Shown: positions 41,875 to 52,156, numbered from the stretch's first letter. The stretch: DNA of 64,000 nucleotides from CADEEL01 sp050246475 (GCA_050246475.1 JBFWVZ010000008.1:56751-120750), one strand, 5' to 3'. Notes: generated from the sequence alone by a model not told the origin. A program made the numbers and translations.

Positions 41875-41888
41875 CGGCAAACGCATCC

Positions 41889-41916
41889 TTTGTCCCTCCT
41901 CCCCTAGAGGGAGAGG
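41889..41916. repeat. Short G/C palindrome remnant
   Basis: TCCCTCCTCCCCTAGAGGGAGAGGGA lies between alr and mlaE. It is a weak inverted repeat resembling one arm of the family B elements, possibly a degenerate copy. Confidence 0.35.
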
Positions 41917-41941
41917 GATTGCGCCGGAAGGAGCGCGCGTC

Positions 41942-42711
41942 TTGATCAATCCTCTCCAAGCGATGGGGCGCGCGACGTTCGGCGTGCTGCGCGAAGCGGG
42001 GCGCTTCACGCAATTCTCCGTGCGCGCGATCGCGGCGTGCTTTGCCCCGCCGCTCTATATCTCGCAGCTCATCCGCCAGGCGCTGCAGATCGGCTTTCAT
42101 TCGCTGCCGGTCGTGGGGCTGACGGCCGTCTTCATCGGCGCGGCGCTCGCGCTCAACATCTATGTCGGCGGCTCGCGCTTCAACGCGGAGAGCTTCGTTC
42201 CCAACATCGTCGTTCTCGGCATCACGCGTGAGCTTGGCCCGGTGCTTGCGGGCCTTATGCTCGCGGGGCGCGTCTCCGCCGGCATCGCCGCCGAAATCGG
42301 CACCATGCGCGTCACCGAACAGATCGACGCGATGACGACGCTCTCGACCGATCCGTTCCGCTTCCTCATCGCGCCGCGCATCATTGCGGCGGTCGTGTGC
42401 ATGCCGCTGCTCGTGCTGGTTGCGGACATTATCGGCGTGATGGGCGGCTTCCTGGTCGCGACGCAATCGCTCGAGTTCAACGGCGCGATCTATCTGCGCA
42501 ACACGTTCGATTTCCTCGAAGCGGCCGACGTGAACCTCGGCCTCATCAAAGCCGCCGTCTTTGGCTTCATCATCGCCGCGACGGGCGCTTACCAAGGCTA
42601 CAATTCACGCGGCGGCGCTTTGGGCGTCGGGCGCGCAACGACAAACGCGGTCGTCGGCGCAGCCGTGCTCATCCTCGCGGCGAACTACCTCATCACCGCG
42701 GTATACGTGGG

Positions 42712-42715
<4 letters not shown>
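41942..42715 (+). CDS. mlaE: Lipid ABC transporter permease MlaE
   Basis: MlaE is the inner-membrane permease of the Mla phospholipid transport system. The start is inferred as TTG 41942: GGAAGGAG (41926-41933) lies eight bases upstream and no ATG is in range until 41963. The 257 residues show five to six membrane helices and the family motifs GLTAVFIGAALALNIYVGG, ITRELGPVLAGLMLAGRVSA, GIAAEIGTMRVTEQIDAMTT and YQGYNSRGGALGVGRATTNA. Overlaps mlaF by four bases. Confidence 0.93.
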
Positions 42716-43479
<764 letters not shown>

Positions 43480-43485
43480 CACCGA

Positions 43486-43848
43486 ATGCTCGGGACAATT
43501 CTGACCTTGCCATTGATCGCCGCTTACACGCTCCTTCCGTACAGCGTTCCAGCGTTCATGCCGAATTGGCGGTGGCTGCTTGCAGTGTGTATCGTCCTTG
43601 GCGCTCCCCAGGTGTGGTTCTGGGCCGAAATTGCGGCGATACCGAACGACGTTGACCCAGGGCCTGGGATCATTGTTGTCGCCGTACTCTTCTTTGCATC
43701 CGCATCGTTCGCGTTGGGCGTCATCGCACGAACAATCTCACTGATCCTTCGTGCAAACGGCGCACGACCAAGGATCGTGCAAATCCCCCTGATCCTAGGC
43801 GCAGCCCTTTGTTGCGTTCCGCATCTCGCAATGTCGCTCCTCGACTAG
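43486..43848 (+). CDS. Small multi-pass membrane protein, unknown
   Basis: The 120-residue protein is mostly hydrophobic with about four membrane helices (LPLIAAYTLLPYSVPAF, WLLAVCIVLGAPQVWFW, GIIVVAVLFFASASFALGV, IPLILGAALCCVPHLAM). I do not recognise a family. It lies six bases after mlaF and could be co-transcribed, but its lower GC content and more AT-rich codons set it apart from mlaEF. It converges on the glutathione peroxidase gene with a four-base overlap. Confidence 0.65.
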   Translation: MLGTILTLPLIAAYTLLPYSVPAFMPNWRWLLAVCIVLGAPQVWFWAEIAAIPNDVDPGPGIIVVAVLFFASASFALGVIARTISLILRANGARPRIVQIPLILGAALCCVPHLAMSLLD

Positions 43849-44324
43849 AGCGCCCGCACCACCGCGCCTTCGATCTGCGCCGGCGTTTGCTGCGGCCCGA
43901 AGCGCGCGAGGACGCGCCCATCGCGCGCGACAAGAAACTTCGTGAAATTCCACTTCACATTCTTCGTTCCGAGAAATCCGCGCTTCGTGCGCGTGAGATA
44001 TTCATAGAGCGGGTGCGCGTTCGGCCCCTTCACATCCACCTTCGCGAACATCGGAAACGTCACGTCGTAGGTGAGCTTGCAGAAATCCGCGATCTCCTTG
44101 GCGTCCCCCGGCTCCTGGTTCGCGAACTGGTTCGATGGAAAGCCGAGCACGACGAAGCCTTGCTCTGCGTATTTGCGATTGAGCGCTTCGAGCCCCTCAT
44201 ATTGCGGCGTGAACCCGCACTTCGAGGCCGTGTTGACGATGAGCAGCACCTTGCCGCGATAGTCGCTCAACGATCTTTGCTGGCCGTCAATCGTTTGCGC
44301 GGTGAAATCATAGACGCTCGTCAC
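43845..44324 (-). CDS. Glutathione peroxidase (Cys type)
   Basis: The 159-residue thioredoxin-fold peroxidase reduces hydro- and organic peroxides with a thiol. Catalytic Cys is in IVNTASKCGFTPQYEG (no selenocysteine), Gln in GFPSNQFANQEPG, Trp/Asn in KNVKWNFTKFLVARDG. Bacterial Cys-type members often use thioredoxin rather than glutathione. GTG 44324 overlaps the upstream oxidoreductase stop by four bases (GTGA), making a two-gene redox operon. Confidence 0.95.
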   Translation of the reverse strand: MTSVYDFTAQTIDGQQRSLSDYRGKVLLIVNTASKCGFTPQYEGLEALNRKYAEQGFVVLGFPSNQFANQEPGDAKEIADFCKLTYDVTFPMFAKVDVKGPNAHPLYEYLTRTKRGFLGTKNVKWNFTKFLVARDGRVLARFGPQQTPAQIEGAVVRAL

Positions 44325-45406
44325 GCCGCTTCCGCCTCAACGAAATCGGGCCATTGGCGCATATATTGGATGAAGCGCGGCGAGAGGCCCTCGCGGGCGA
44401 GATAATCGACGCTCACCGGCAGCGAGATCGGCTTGAAGTGCGGATCGGCGCGCACGCGCTCCGGAAAATCGTGATGCAGGATCGCGCCGCGCCCGACGAC
44501 GACGAAATCGAGCCCACGTTCGATGCACTGGGCCGCGTCGTCGCCCGTCATCACCTTGCCCGCCGCGCCCAGGCGCACGCGATTGCGCGGCAGCTCCGTG
44601 AAGAAGCTCATCAGCGAACGGCCCTGATGCTCTTCCTCCGCCGGCTCCTTGAACACATCCCAAAGCGACATATCGAGCTGATCGATCTTCTCTTCCGCAA
44701 GCAAGCGGCGCGCGACCTCGACGATCTCGGAAAGTTTCAATCCAAACCGCTCGGGCGAAAGCCGGATGCCGACATGGAAATCGCCGCGCGTCGCGGCGCG
44801 GATGCCGTCGATGATGTCGAACACGATCTTGGCGCGCCGCTCGGGAGCGCCGCCGAACGCATCCTCGCGCCGATTGCTCTTCTCGCTCAGGAATTGCGCG
44901 AGGATGTAGCCGTGCGCGCCGTGAATCTCGACGCCGTCGAACCCCGCTTTCTCCGCCCGCACCGCCGCGGCGACGAAGTTCTCAATCAGGCGATGCGTCT
45001 CGTCGAGCGTCAACGCACGCGCGCCGGTCTTCTCGTCTTCGCTGGGCGCGACCGGCGCCTCCCCGATCAGATCAGCCGGCGAGCGCATGCCGGCGTGATG
45101 GACCTGCACGATGGCGACGCTGTCGTTCTTCTTGATCTCCGCCGCGAGGCGCGAAAGGCCAGGAATGTGCTTGTCATCCCAAACGCCCAACTGCCCCGGA
45201 AAGCCTTGCCCGCGCGCCTCCACATGCGCCGCGCACGTCATCGTCAGCCCGAAGCCGCCTTGGGCCCGCATCGTCAGCCAGCGGAATTCTTCATCCGAAA
45301 GCACGCCGTCGGCATGGCTTTGCGAATTGGTGAGGGGCGCCAGCATGAAGCGGTTCTTCATCGCCGGGCCGTGCGCGAAGGTGAGCGGATCGAAGAGTGA
45401 GGTCAT
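44321..45406 (-). CDS. NADH:flavin oxidoreductase, old yellow enzyme family
   Basis: The 361 residues form an FMN-binding TIM barrel of the OYE family, which reduces activated alkenes. Visible are NRFMLAPLTNSQSHADGVLS, the active-site pair in VQVHHAGMRSP, FDGVEIHGAHGYILAQFLS, and NRREDAFGGAPERRAKIVFD. Substrate is unknown; such enzymes detoxify quinones, enals or nitro compounds. Coupled to the glutathione peroxidase gene, suggesting a shared role in oxidative or electrophile stress. Confidence 0.93.
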   Translation of the reverse strand: MTSLFDPLTFAHGPAMKNRFMLAPLTNSQSHADGVLSDEEFRWLTMRAQGGFGLTMTCAAHVEARGQGFPGQLGVWDDKHIPGLSRLAAEIKKNDSVAIVQVHHAGMRSPADLIGEAPVAPSEDEKTGARALTLDETHRLIENFVAAAVRAEKAGFDGVEIHGAHGYILAQFLSEKSNRREDAFGGAPERRAKIVFDIIDGIRAATRGDFHVGIRLSPERFGLKLSEIVEVARRLLAEEKIDQLDMSLWDVFKEPAEEEHQGRSLMSFFTELPRNRVRLGAAGKVMTGDDAAQCIERGLDFVVVGRGAILHHDFPERVRADPHFKPISLPVSVDYLAREGLSPRFIQYMRQWPDFVEAEAA

Positions 45407-45567
45407 GCCGGCCCCTATACGCGGCGGCGCGCGCGGCGCGAATGCAGGCTTTCTTCAAGCATCTTCAGCGATTTTCGCAATCTGTTCCCCCGCGTCACCT
45501 TGCGCTGGGCGCAATTTGAACTCACCGGCCGCATCGTCTAGAATTCGCGCCATCCCACGAGACCGGC

Positions 45568-46839
45568 ATGAGCAAAGGCGCGAAAGCGCCCGCACGCATT
45601 TTTGGAGCGCGACATGGCAGAAAGGCTTCCGGCATGAGCGCCGCCGAGGCGGCGATGACCCAATTCCGCGAGATTCTCGACGAGAGCTGGGCATTCATGA
45701 ACGAGGCGTGGCGCGACGGGGTGTTCGGCGTCGGATATCAGGAAGTGCTCTATGCGGCGGGCGTGCTGTTCGCCGCGCTCTTGCTGCGCGGGCTCTTCGC
45801 CCGCTGGGTCATCCGCATCATTCGGAGCGTCACCGCCAACACCGAAACCAAAATCGACGATATGCTGGTCGAGGCGCTGAGCGAACCGATGAAGCTCGTT
45901 TTCGTCATTGTCGGCATCGATGTCGCGCTGCGCATTCTCGAATTGCCGCCGGACGGGCAGGAGTTCGCCAACCGCATCGTGCAATCGCTCATCGCCATCG
46001 CGATCTTCTGGGCGTTGCATCGCTTGGCCGGCGCGCTCCGGCACGTGCTCAAGCCATTGGCCGAATTGCTTACGGTTTCAGCCGTCGAATGGCTGGTGAA
46101 ATCGCTGCAAGTGATCTTCCTCGTCGTCGGCGCGGCGGCGGTGCTGGAACTCTGGGGCGTGCGCATCGCGCCGCTGCTCGCGGGGCTCGGCATTTTCGGC
46201 GTCGCCGTCGCTTTGGGCGCGCAGGATCTCTTCAAGAACTTGATCGCCGGCCTCGCCGTTTTGGCCGAGCGCCGCTTCCAAAAGGGCGATTGGGTGCTGG
46301 TGGACGGCGTCGTCGAAGGCACGGTGGAGCAGATCAATTTCCGCTCGACGGTCGTGCGGCGCTTCGATCAGGGGCCGGTCTATGTGCCCAATTCCAAATT
46401 CGCGGACAACGCCGTCGTCAATTTCTCGCGCATGACGCACCGGCGCATCTATTGGATCGTCGGCGTCGAATACAACACGAGCGTGCCGCAGCTCCAGCGC
46501 ATCCGGGACCGCATCGAGGCCTATCTTCTCGAAAGCGCCGATTTCGCGAAGCCGCCGGATGTCTCGCTCTTCGTCAACATCGACAAGTTCAACGACAGCT
46601 CGATCGACTTCATGATCTATTGCTTCACGAAGACGACGAATTGGGGCGCATGGCTGGGCATCAAGGAAAAGTTCGCCTTCGCCATCAAGGAAATCGTCGA
46701 GAGCGAGGGCGCGTCCTTCGCCTTCCCAAGCCGCACGCTCTACCTCGCAAGCGCGCAGGACGGGCGCGAGGTGTTCGAACCGCCGCAAGCTGCGCCGCGC
46801 GTTGCGCCGCAAAGACGCGAGGCCGCGGGCGGGGAATGA
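45568..46839 (+). CDS. MscS-family mechanosensitive channel
   Basis: The 423-residue protein has an N-terminal extension, about four membrane helices (about 60-205), and the MscS domain: pore helix region GLGIFGVAVALGAQDLFKN, LIAGLAVLAERRFQKGDWV, VVEGTVEQINFRSTVVRRFD and the beta/cytoplasmic domains. It probably relieves turgor on osmotic downshock. ATG 45568 is used; 45634 and 45655 are in-frame alternatives. Stop-to-stop with the lipoprotein gene, no bases between. The 161 bases before it hold no gene or repeat. Confidence 0.93.
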   Translation: MSKGAKAPARIFGARHGRKASGMSAAEAAMTQFREILDESWAFMNEAWRDGVFGVGYQEVLYAAGVLFAALLLRGLFARWVIRIIRSVTANTETKIDDMLVEALSEPMKLVFVIVGIDVALRILELPPDGQEFANRIVQSLIAIAIFWALHRLAGALRHVLKPLAELLTVSAVEWLVKSLQVIFLVVGAAAVLELWGVRIAPLLAGLGIFGVAVALGAQDLFKNLIAGLAVLAERRFQKGDWVLVDGVVEGTVEQINFRSTVVRRFDQGPVYVPNSKFADNAVVNFSRMTHRRIYWIVGVEYNTSVPQLQRIRDRIEAYLLESADFAKPPDVSLFVNIDKFNDSSIDFMIYCFTKTTNWGAWLGIKEKFAFAIKEIVESEGASFAFPSRTLYLASAQDGREVFEPPQAAPRVAPQRREAAGGE

Positions 46840-47325
46840 TCAGTCGCGGTCTTCCTCGGGGCAGCGCAGCGCCATGATGTCCTGCGGCTGGCTGCCGTCG
46901 GCGTGCGAGAGACGTGCGTGGAGGTCGTCCGTCACGGGCTGCGTCACATCGAGGTGATAGGTTTGCGCCTCGCCGACGCGGCTCTCATCGGCGGCGCTCG
47001 CGATGCGCATCGTCAGCACCACGCGATTGGCGTCCGCGATCGCCCACGCGCCTTCGCTGTACGTGTTCTCGCCCGCGATGTTGTCGGATGTCACGGTGTC
47101 GTCCGCGTTGAGCGCGAGATCGTAGAGACCGCACGATCGATCGAAGGACCAGAGGCCGACGAGCGCTTCCGATTCCAGCGTGAACGCCGGCGCCGCCTCG
47201 CCCGGCACGCGCCCCACGCCTGTCGATCCCGCGCTCGCATCTTCGCCCGCCGTTTCGGCCGGCGCGTTGGCGGATTGCCCGCAAGCGGCGGCGAAAAGCG
47301 CGAGCGCGACCAAAGCTGAACGCAT
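46840..47325 (-). CDS. Putative lipoprotein, unknown
   Basis: From ATG 47325 the 161-residue protein has a lipoprotein signal (MRSALVALALFAAACGQ), an Ala/Glu-rich linker, and a beta-rich domain: LVGLWSFDRSCGLYDLALNA, SEGAWAIADANRVVLTMRIA, ending with ALRCPEEDRD. The pattern of an LVGxWS start with a Cys pair resembles small periplasmic lipocalin-like or inhibitor-like domains, but I cannot name a family. Its signal is nearly identical in style to the I78 copies. Confidence 0.8.
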   Translation of the reverse strand: MRSALVALALFAAACGQSANAPAETAGEDASAGSTGVGRVPGEAAPAFTLESEALVGLWSFDRSCGLYDLALNADDTVTSDNIAGENTYSEGAWAIADANRVVLTMRIASAADESRVGEAQTYHLDVTQPVTDDLHARLSHADGSQPQDIMALRCPEEDRD

Positions 47326-47388
47326 GAGTTTCCTCCGGAATTTCCCCGATCCTAGCATTTGGGCCCGCGCCCGCTAGGCTTTGATTCG

Positions 47389-48762
47389 ATGGCAAAACAG
47401 GACACGATTTTCGTCTGCCAAAGCTGCGGCGCGATCCACCCGAAATGGGCGGGCAAGTGCGAAGCCTGCGGCAGCTGGAACACGCTCGCGGAAGAAGCCG
47501 TGCGCGCCGCGCCGGGCGCGATGGCGGCGCCCGTCGGCAAGAAGGCGAAGGGCGTTCAATTCGTCGAACTCGCGGGCGAGCAGGAAGTCACCAAGCGCAT
47601 CGCAACCGGCATCGCTGAACTCGATCGCGTCGCGGGCGGCGGCTTGGTGCCCGCTTCCGCCGTGCTCGTCGGCGGCGATCCAGGCGTCGGCAAATCGACC
47701 TTGCTGCTGCAAGCAGCGGCCGGCGTTGCACGCGCGGGCGGCGTCGTCGCCTACGTGACGGGCGAAGAAGCTGAAGCGCAGATTCAGGATCGCGCGCGCC
47801 GCTTGGGCGTCGCCGATGCGCCGGTGAAGCTCGCGGCGGAAACGGACCTGCGCAAGATTCTCGAAGGCCTGAAGAGCGTCAAACCCGATCTCGTCGTCGT
47901 GGATTCCATTCAGACGCTTTGGTCGGATTCCATCGACGCCGCGCCCGGCACCGTCACGCAAGTCCGCGCCTGCGCGCATGAGCTTGTGCGTTTCGCCAAG
48001 ACACGCGGCTCATGCGTGCTGCTCGTCGGGCATGTCACGAAAGACGGGCAGATCGCGGGGCCGCGCGTCGTCGAGCACCTCGTCGATGCAGTGATTTATT
48101 TCGAGGGTGAGCGCGGCATGCCGTTCCGCATTCTGCGCGCCGTGAAAAACCGCTTCGGGCCGACGGACGAGATCGGCGTTTTCGAAATGGTCGAAGCGGG
48201 CTTGAAGGAGACGCCCAATCCCTCCGCGCTTTTTCTCGGGCACACCGGCGAACGCGCATCGGGCGCGGCCGTCTTCGCGGGCGTCGAAGGCTCGCGCCCT
48301 GTGCTTGTTGAAATCCAAGCGCTCGCGGCGCCGGCGGCGTACGGCACGGCGCGACGCGCCGTGGTCGGCTGGGATAGCGCGCGGCTCGCGATGATCCTTG
48401 CGGTGTTGGAGACGCGCTGCGGACTCTCATTCGCGGGCCGCGACGTTTATCTCTCCGTTGCAGGCGGCTTGCGCATCACGGAACCGGCCGCCGATCTCGC
48501 GGTCGCTGCCGCGCTCATCTCCGCGCTCAGCGACGAACCGTTGCCGAAGGATTCCATCGCGTTCGGAGAGATCGCGCTCTCCGGCGAAATCCGCCCGGCG
48601 GGGCGCACCGACCTGCGCTTGAAGGAAGCCAAGAAGCTCGGCTTCAAGCGCGCCTTCTGCCCGCCGAGCGACACAGCCTCGCAAAGCGGCGTCGCCTTGA
48701 AGCAACTCGCGCGCATCGGCGATCTCGCCGCAGCCATCGGCGCGGGCGCGCCAGGGCGCTGA
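47389..48762 (+). CDS. radA: DNA repair protein RadA (Sms)
   Basis: RadA is a RecA-related hexameric helicase helping branch migration in recombination. From ATG 47389 the 457 residues show an N-terminal zinc finger (FVCQSCGAIHPKWAGKCEAC), Walker A LVGGDPGVGKSTLLLQAA, Walker B DLVVVDSIQTLW, the RadA-specific KNRFGPTDEIGVFEM, and a C-terminal Lon-protease-like domain (SVAGGLRITEPAADLAVAAA, FGEIALSGEIRPAGR). It precedes cvpA-purF after the MBL gene on the other strand. Confidence 0.97.
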   Translation: MAKQDTIFVCQSCGAIHPKWAGKCEACGSWNTLAEEAVRAAPGAMAAPVGKKAKGVQFVELAGEQEVTKRIATGIAELDRVAGGGLVPASAVLVGGDPGVGKSTLLLQAAAGVARAGGVVAYVTGEEAEAQIQDRARRLGVADAPVKLAAETDLRKILEGLKSVKPDLVVVDSIQTLWSDSIDAAPGTVTQVRACAHELVRFAKTRGSCVLLVGHVTKDGQIAGPRVVEHLVDAVIYFEGERGMPFRILRAVKNRFGPTDEIGVFEMVEAGLKETPNPSALFLGHTGERASGAAVFAGVEGSRPVLVEIQALAAPAAYGTARRAVVGWDSARLAMILAVLETRCGLSFAGRDVYLSVAGGLRITEPAADLAVAAALISALSDEPLPKDSIAFGEIALSGEIRPAGRTDLRLKEAKKLGFKRAFCPPSDTASQSGVALKQLARIGDLAAAIGAGAPGR

Positions 48763-48769
48763 TCCTTCG

Positions 48770-48825
48770 GAGCGCCGGTTTCCAGCAGGCAACCAACGAA
48801 GCCGGCTGGAAGCCGGCGGTCCTTA
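48770..48825. repeat. Palindrome GCCGGCTGGAAGCCGGC, family D
   Basis: GCCGGCT-GGA-AGCCGGC (about 48800-48816) is a short stem with GGTTTCCAGC/ GCTGGAAGCC-type repetition around it, between the convergent ends of radA and the MBL gene. It resembles dispersed REP-like palindromes; only one copy is seen here. It may end transcription. Confidence 0.5.
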
Positions 48826-49800
48826 GCGAGTCGCCTGGCAATCCGGACTGCGTCCGCCGTTCTGGCGCAGAAAACCGACGTAATATTCCGCGAACCGCGC
48901 GGCGCCGCGCCGCTCCTGATCGTCCGCGAGGAAGATGTCGATGCGGCGCGCCCAATCGGCTCCGCACGCATCGGCGGCGATCGAACTTGAAACGCAATCG
49001 ATGAAGGCGCCGTAGGCGCGCCGGTAAGTCTCGAATTGTTCGCGATTCATCGGGGCGCCATGACCGGGGATCACCGTCTCGAACGGCGTGGCCGACACCG
49101 CCGAAAGCGCCATGCGCCATTCGTTCGGGCAAGCAGTTTCGAAGAAGGGCGCGGGGAACGTGACGAGATCGCCGACGACGGCCACGCGCGTTTGCGGATC
49201 ATAGAGCCAGACATCCGCTTCAGTGACGGCGTTCGCGGCAACGCGCACATCGAGCGTGCGCCCCGCGACGGCCATGACGCCGGAGCGCTCGATTGGCGCG
49301 TCCGGGCGCAGCGAGTCCGGGGTTTGCATGGTCTCTATGAAGATGTTCGTCTCATCGCGCTGCACATCGGGCATGTCTTGCGCCAGGGACGCGCGCGCCG
49401 CTTCGAGATTGCGCGCAATGAAGCCCGTCAATGCGCGGTCGATCGCGTTAGACGTGTAAACGCGCGCATTCGGATAGGCGGCCTTCAGGCGGACGTTCCC
49501 GCTCGAATGATCGAGATGCCAGTGCGTGTTGAAGATCGCCGCGATGGGCCGCGCGCGCGCCTGCGCGAACGCGAGGATGCCGTCGCTGTGTTGGGTGTGG
49601 CGACCCGTATCGACAACGATGAGCCCTTCCGGCGCATCGAACACGATCGTGTTCCCATCCGGCCCGCGCCCCGGCGCGAACGCGCCCGGAAGCAACGTCA
49701 CACCCTCCGCGATCTGGATCGGCGGGGCCGCGGCCGGCGGCGGCGGCGCTTGCGCGGCGCCAAGGAGGAGAGCGGCCGCGATCGGCAAGAATCGTTTCAT
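48823..49800 (-). CDS. MBL-fold metallo-hydrolase, exported
   Basis: From ATG 49800 the 325-residue protein has a signal peptide (FLPIAAALLLGAAQA) and a metallo-beta-lactamase fold: FNTHWHLDHSSGNVRLK with the HxHxDH zinc motif, VVGDLVTFPAPFFETA, and VIPGHGAPMNREQFE with the last His. The family includes beta-lactamases, quinone-linked hydrolases (quinoprotein relay type) and others; the substrate cannot be told. ATG 49815 is an alternative. It is probably periplasmic. Confidence 0.88.
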   Translation of the reverse strand: MKRFLPIAAALLLGAAQAPPPPAAAPPIQIAEGVTLLPGAFAPGRGPDGNTIVFDAPEGLIVVDTGRHTQHSDGILAFAQARARPIAAIFNTHWHLDHSSGNVRLKAAYPNARVYTSNAIDRALTGFIARNLEAARASLAQDMPDVQRDETNIFIETMQTPDSLRPDAPIERSGVMAVAGRTLDVRVAANAVTEADVWLYDPQTRVAVVGDLVTFPAPFFETACPNEWRMALSAVSATPFETVIPGHGAPMNREQFETYRRAYGAFIDCVSSSIAADACGADWARRIDIFLADDQERRGAARFAEYYVGFLRQNGGRSPDCQATR

Positions 49801-50037
49801 CGGGGGCGTCCACACTCTGTCGTAGGGCCTCTGCTCTATGCCAGCCCCGCAGGGGCCTCTCGCCTCCGTCGATGAGCCGCCGGTCTGGCTCGGCAGGCGG
49901 CGCTCAAAGGCTTTTCAGCCCCGCCTTACGCGTGTACCTCTCGGCCCGCGTCGGGGGCGCCAGGCCGCCCCTTGGAAGATCGCAGAAGAGCGTTCCGGCG
50001 GCCATGCTCTCGCCGCCGTCTGAGGGGAGAAGGCGGC

Positions 50038-50667
50038 ATGGAAGGCTTAGGGCTCACCTGGTTCGACGGCGTGGCGATCGTGATCATCGCCTTCTCCGGC
50101 ATCATGGCCTTCGCGCGCGGCTTGATCCGCGAAGTCTTCTCCATCGTGGCGTTCATCGGCGCGGCGCTCGCGGCCTATTATCTCGCCAATTACGTGCAGC
50201 CCTTCGTCGTTCAATTCACGGCGCTTTCCGGCGTCCTGGCGACGCTGGCGGCGGGCCTGCTCATCTTCCTGGTCGTCTTCATCGCGATCACCGTCATCAC
50301 CTCGCTGGTGGCGCGCACGGCGCACCAATCGGCCGAGATCGGCGGGTTTGACCGCATCGGCGGCGCGGTTTTCGGGGTGCTGCGCGGCATCCTGGTGATG
50401 GCGCTCTTCGTGCTGCTGATGCGCCAGACGACGGACGACGCCACCGTCGCGCCGCAGGCGCCGCGCCCGAGCGGCATCACCTCGGCGCAGACCTACCCTG
50501 CGTTTGAGTATGTCGCGATCGGCCTTGAGCGCCTCTTGCCGCAGGCAAGACAGCGCGCGAGCGACTATATTGAACAGCGGCGCCAACGTGAGTCGGCGCC
50601 GATTCCGCCAGCCGACCCCGCCGCCGCGCCTGCTCCGGCGCCCGCGGAGGGCCAAACGGAAGGGTAA
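50038..50667 (+). CDS. cvpA: CvpA family membrane protein
   Basis: CvpA is an inner-membrane protein of unclear role (colicin V production, purine-linked neighbourhood, envelope stress). From ATG 50038, with GGGGAGAAGG upstream, the 209 residues show four helices: FDGVAIVIIAFSGIMAFARG, IVAFIGAALAAYYLANYV, LATLAAGLLIFLVVFIAITV, RIGGAVFGVLRGILVMALFV, then a Pro/Ala-rich cytoplasmic tail. It precedes purF by four bases, the typical cvpA-purF pair. Confidence 0.93.
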   Translation: MEGLGLTWFDGVAIVIIAFSGIMAFARGLIREVFSIVAFIGAALAAYYLANYVQPFVVQFTALSGVLATLAAGLLIFLVVFIAITVITSLVARTAHQSAEIGGFDRIGGAVFGVLRGILVMALFVLLMRQTTDDATVAPQAPRPSGITSAQTYPAFEYVAIGLERLLPQARQRASDYIEQRRQRESAPIPPADPAAAPAPAPAEGQTEG

Positions 50668-50671
50668 GACG

Positions 50672-52156
50672 ATGTCCGCCCCGCAGCTTGAAGACGTTTC
50701 GGACGATCGGCTGCGGGAGGAATGCGGGGTGTTCGGCGTCTTGGGCGCCGACGACGCCTCGGTCTTCACCGCCCTCGGGCTTCACGCCTTGCAGCATCGC
50801 GGCCAGGAAGGCTGCGGCATCGCCACCTTCGACGGGCGCCACTTCCACACGGAACGCCATCTCGGGCTCGTGGGGGACAACTTCTCCGGCGACGAAGTGC
50901 CAAAGCGCCTGCCCGGGCGCGCCGCCATCGGCCACACGCGCTACGCCACGCAGGGCGGCACGATCCTGCGCAACGTCCAGCCGCTCTTCGCGGATCTCGC
51001 CGGGGGCGGCATCGCCATCGCGCACAACGGCAACCTCACCAATTCCCGCGCGCTGCATGAAGAACTGGTCGAGAGCGGCGCAATCTTCCAATCGACTTCC
51101 GATTCCGAGTGCATCCTTCAGCTCATCGCGCGTTCGCGCCGCAACAAGATCGTTGACCGCTTCATCGATGCGCTCTCGCAGATCCAAGGCGCGTACGCGC
51201 TCGTCTGCCTCACCAAGAAGAAGATCATTGGCGCGCGCGATCCGTTGGGCATTCGTCCGCTCGTGATCGGCGAAATGAACGGCGCGTTGATCCTGGCTTC
51301 GGAAACCTGCGCGCTCGACATTATCGGCGCCAAGCTCGTCCGCGCTGTCGAGAACGGCGAGGTCGTCGTCATCTCGCAAGGGCCGCACGGCAAGGCGAAG
51401 CTCGAGAGCTATTTCCCGTTCGGCAAGCGCCCCGCGCGCCCGTGCATTTTCGAGTACGTCTATTTCTCGCGGCCGGATTCAATCGTGGACGGCAAGAGCG
51501 TCTATGAAATCCGCAAGCGCATGGGCATGCGTCTCGCGGAGGAGACGGGCGTCGAAGCCGACGTCATCGTGCCGGTGCCGGATTCGGGCGTGCCCGCCGC
51601 GCTCGGCTTCGCGCAGGCGAGCGGCGTGCCCTACGAGCTCGGCATCATCCGCAACCATTATGTCGGGCGCACCTTCATCCAGCCCAAGCAAGGCATCCGC
51701 GAGCTGGGCGTGCGCTTGAAGCATTCGGCCAACCGCGAAGTCATCCAAGGCAAGCGCGTCGTGCTGGTGGATGACTCGATCGTGCGCGGCACCACGTCCC
51801 GCAAGATCGTCTCCATGATCCGCGAAGCGGGCGCGGCGGAGATTCACTTCCGCTCCGCCAGCCCGCCCATCAAGCATCCGGATTTCTACGGCATCGACAT
51901 GCCGGTGCATGAGGAGCTGATGGCCGCGAATTTGACGATGCTGGAGATGAAGAAGCAGCTTGGCGTCGATAGCTTGGGCTTCCTCTCGGTCGAGGGGCTC
52001 TATTGGGCGATGGGCGAGGTGCGCAACGATGCGGCGCCGCAATACACCGATCATTGCTTCACCGGCGAATACCCAACGCCCTTGATCGACTTCAACGCCG
52101 ATCGCGCGTCGAAGGATTTCCAGCTCTCGCTGTTGGCTGACGCGCCCGCGAAATGA
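50672..52156 (+). CDS. purF: Amidophosphoribosyltransferase
   Basis: PurF catalyses the first committed step of purine synthesis, PRPP plus Gln to phosphoribosylamine. From ATG 50672 the 494 residues have a short propeptide and then the nucleophile Cys18 in EECGVFGVLGADDA, HRGQEGCGIATFDGRHF, GHTRYATQGGT, a PRPP loop VVLVDDSIVRGTTSRKIV, and FEYVYFSRPDSI. The [4Fe-4S] Cys set of the B. subtilis enzyme is incomplete (HPDFYGID in place of a Cys), so no cluster is expected. It is coupled to the SDR gene. Confidence 0.97.
   Translation: MSAPQLEDVSDDRLREECGVFGVLGADDASVFTALGLHALQHRGQEGCGIATFDGRHFHTERHLGLVGDNFSGDEVPKRLPGRAAIGHTRYATQGGTILRNVQPLFADLAGGGIAIAHNGNLTNSRALHEELVESGAIFQSTSDSECILQLIARSRRNKIVDRFIDALSQIQGAYALVCLTKKKIIGARDPLGIRPLVIGEMNGALILASETCALDIIGAKLVRAVENGEVVVISQGPHGKAKLESYFPFGKRPARPCIFEYVYFSRPDSIVDGKSVYEIRKRMGMRLAEETGVEADVIVPVPDSGVPAALGFAQASGVPYELGIIRNHYVGRTFIQPKQGIRELGVRLKHSANREVIQGKRVVLVDDSIVRGTTSRKIVSMIREAGAAEIHFRSASPPIKHPDFYGIDMPVHEELMAANLTMLEMKKQLGVDSLGFLSVEGLYWAMGEVRNDAAPQYTDHCFTGEYPTPLIDFNADRASKDFQLSLLADAPAK

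Noticed and set aside
45407..45567. Search for an RNA gene in the 161-base gap before the MscS gene
   Set aside because: No tRNA cloverleaf, terminator or conserved hairpin was seen.
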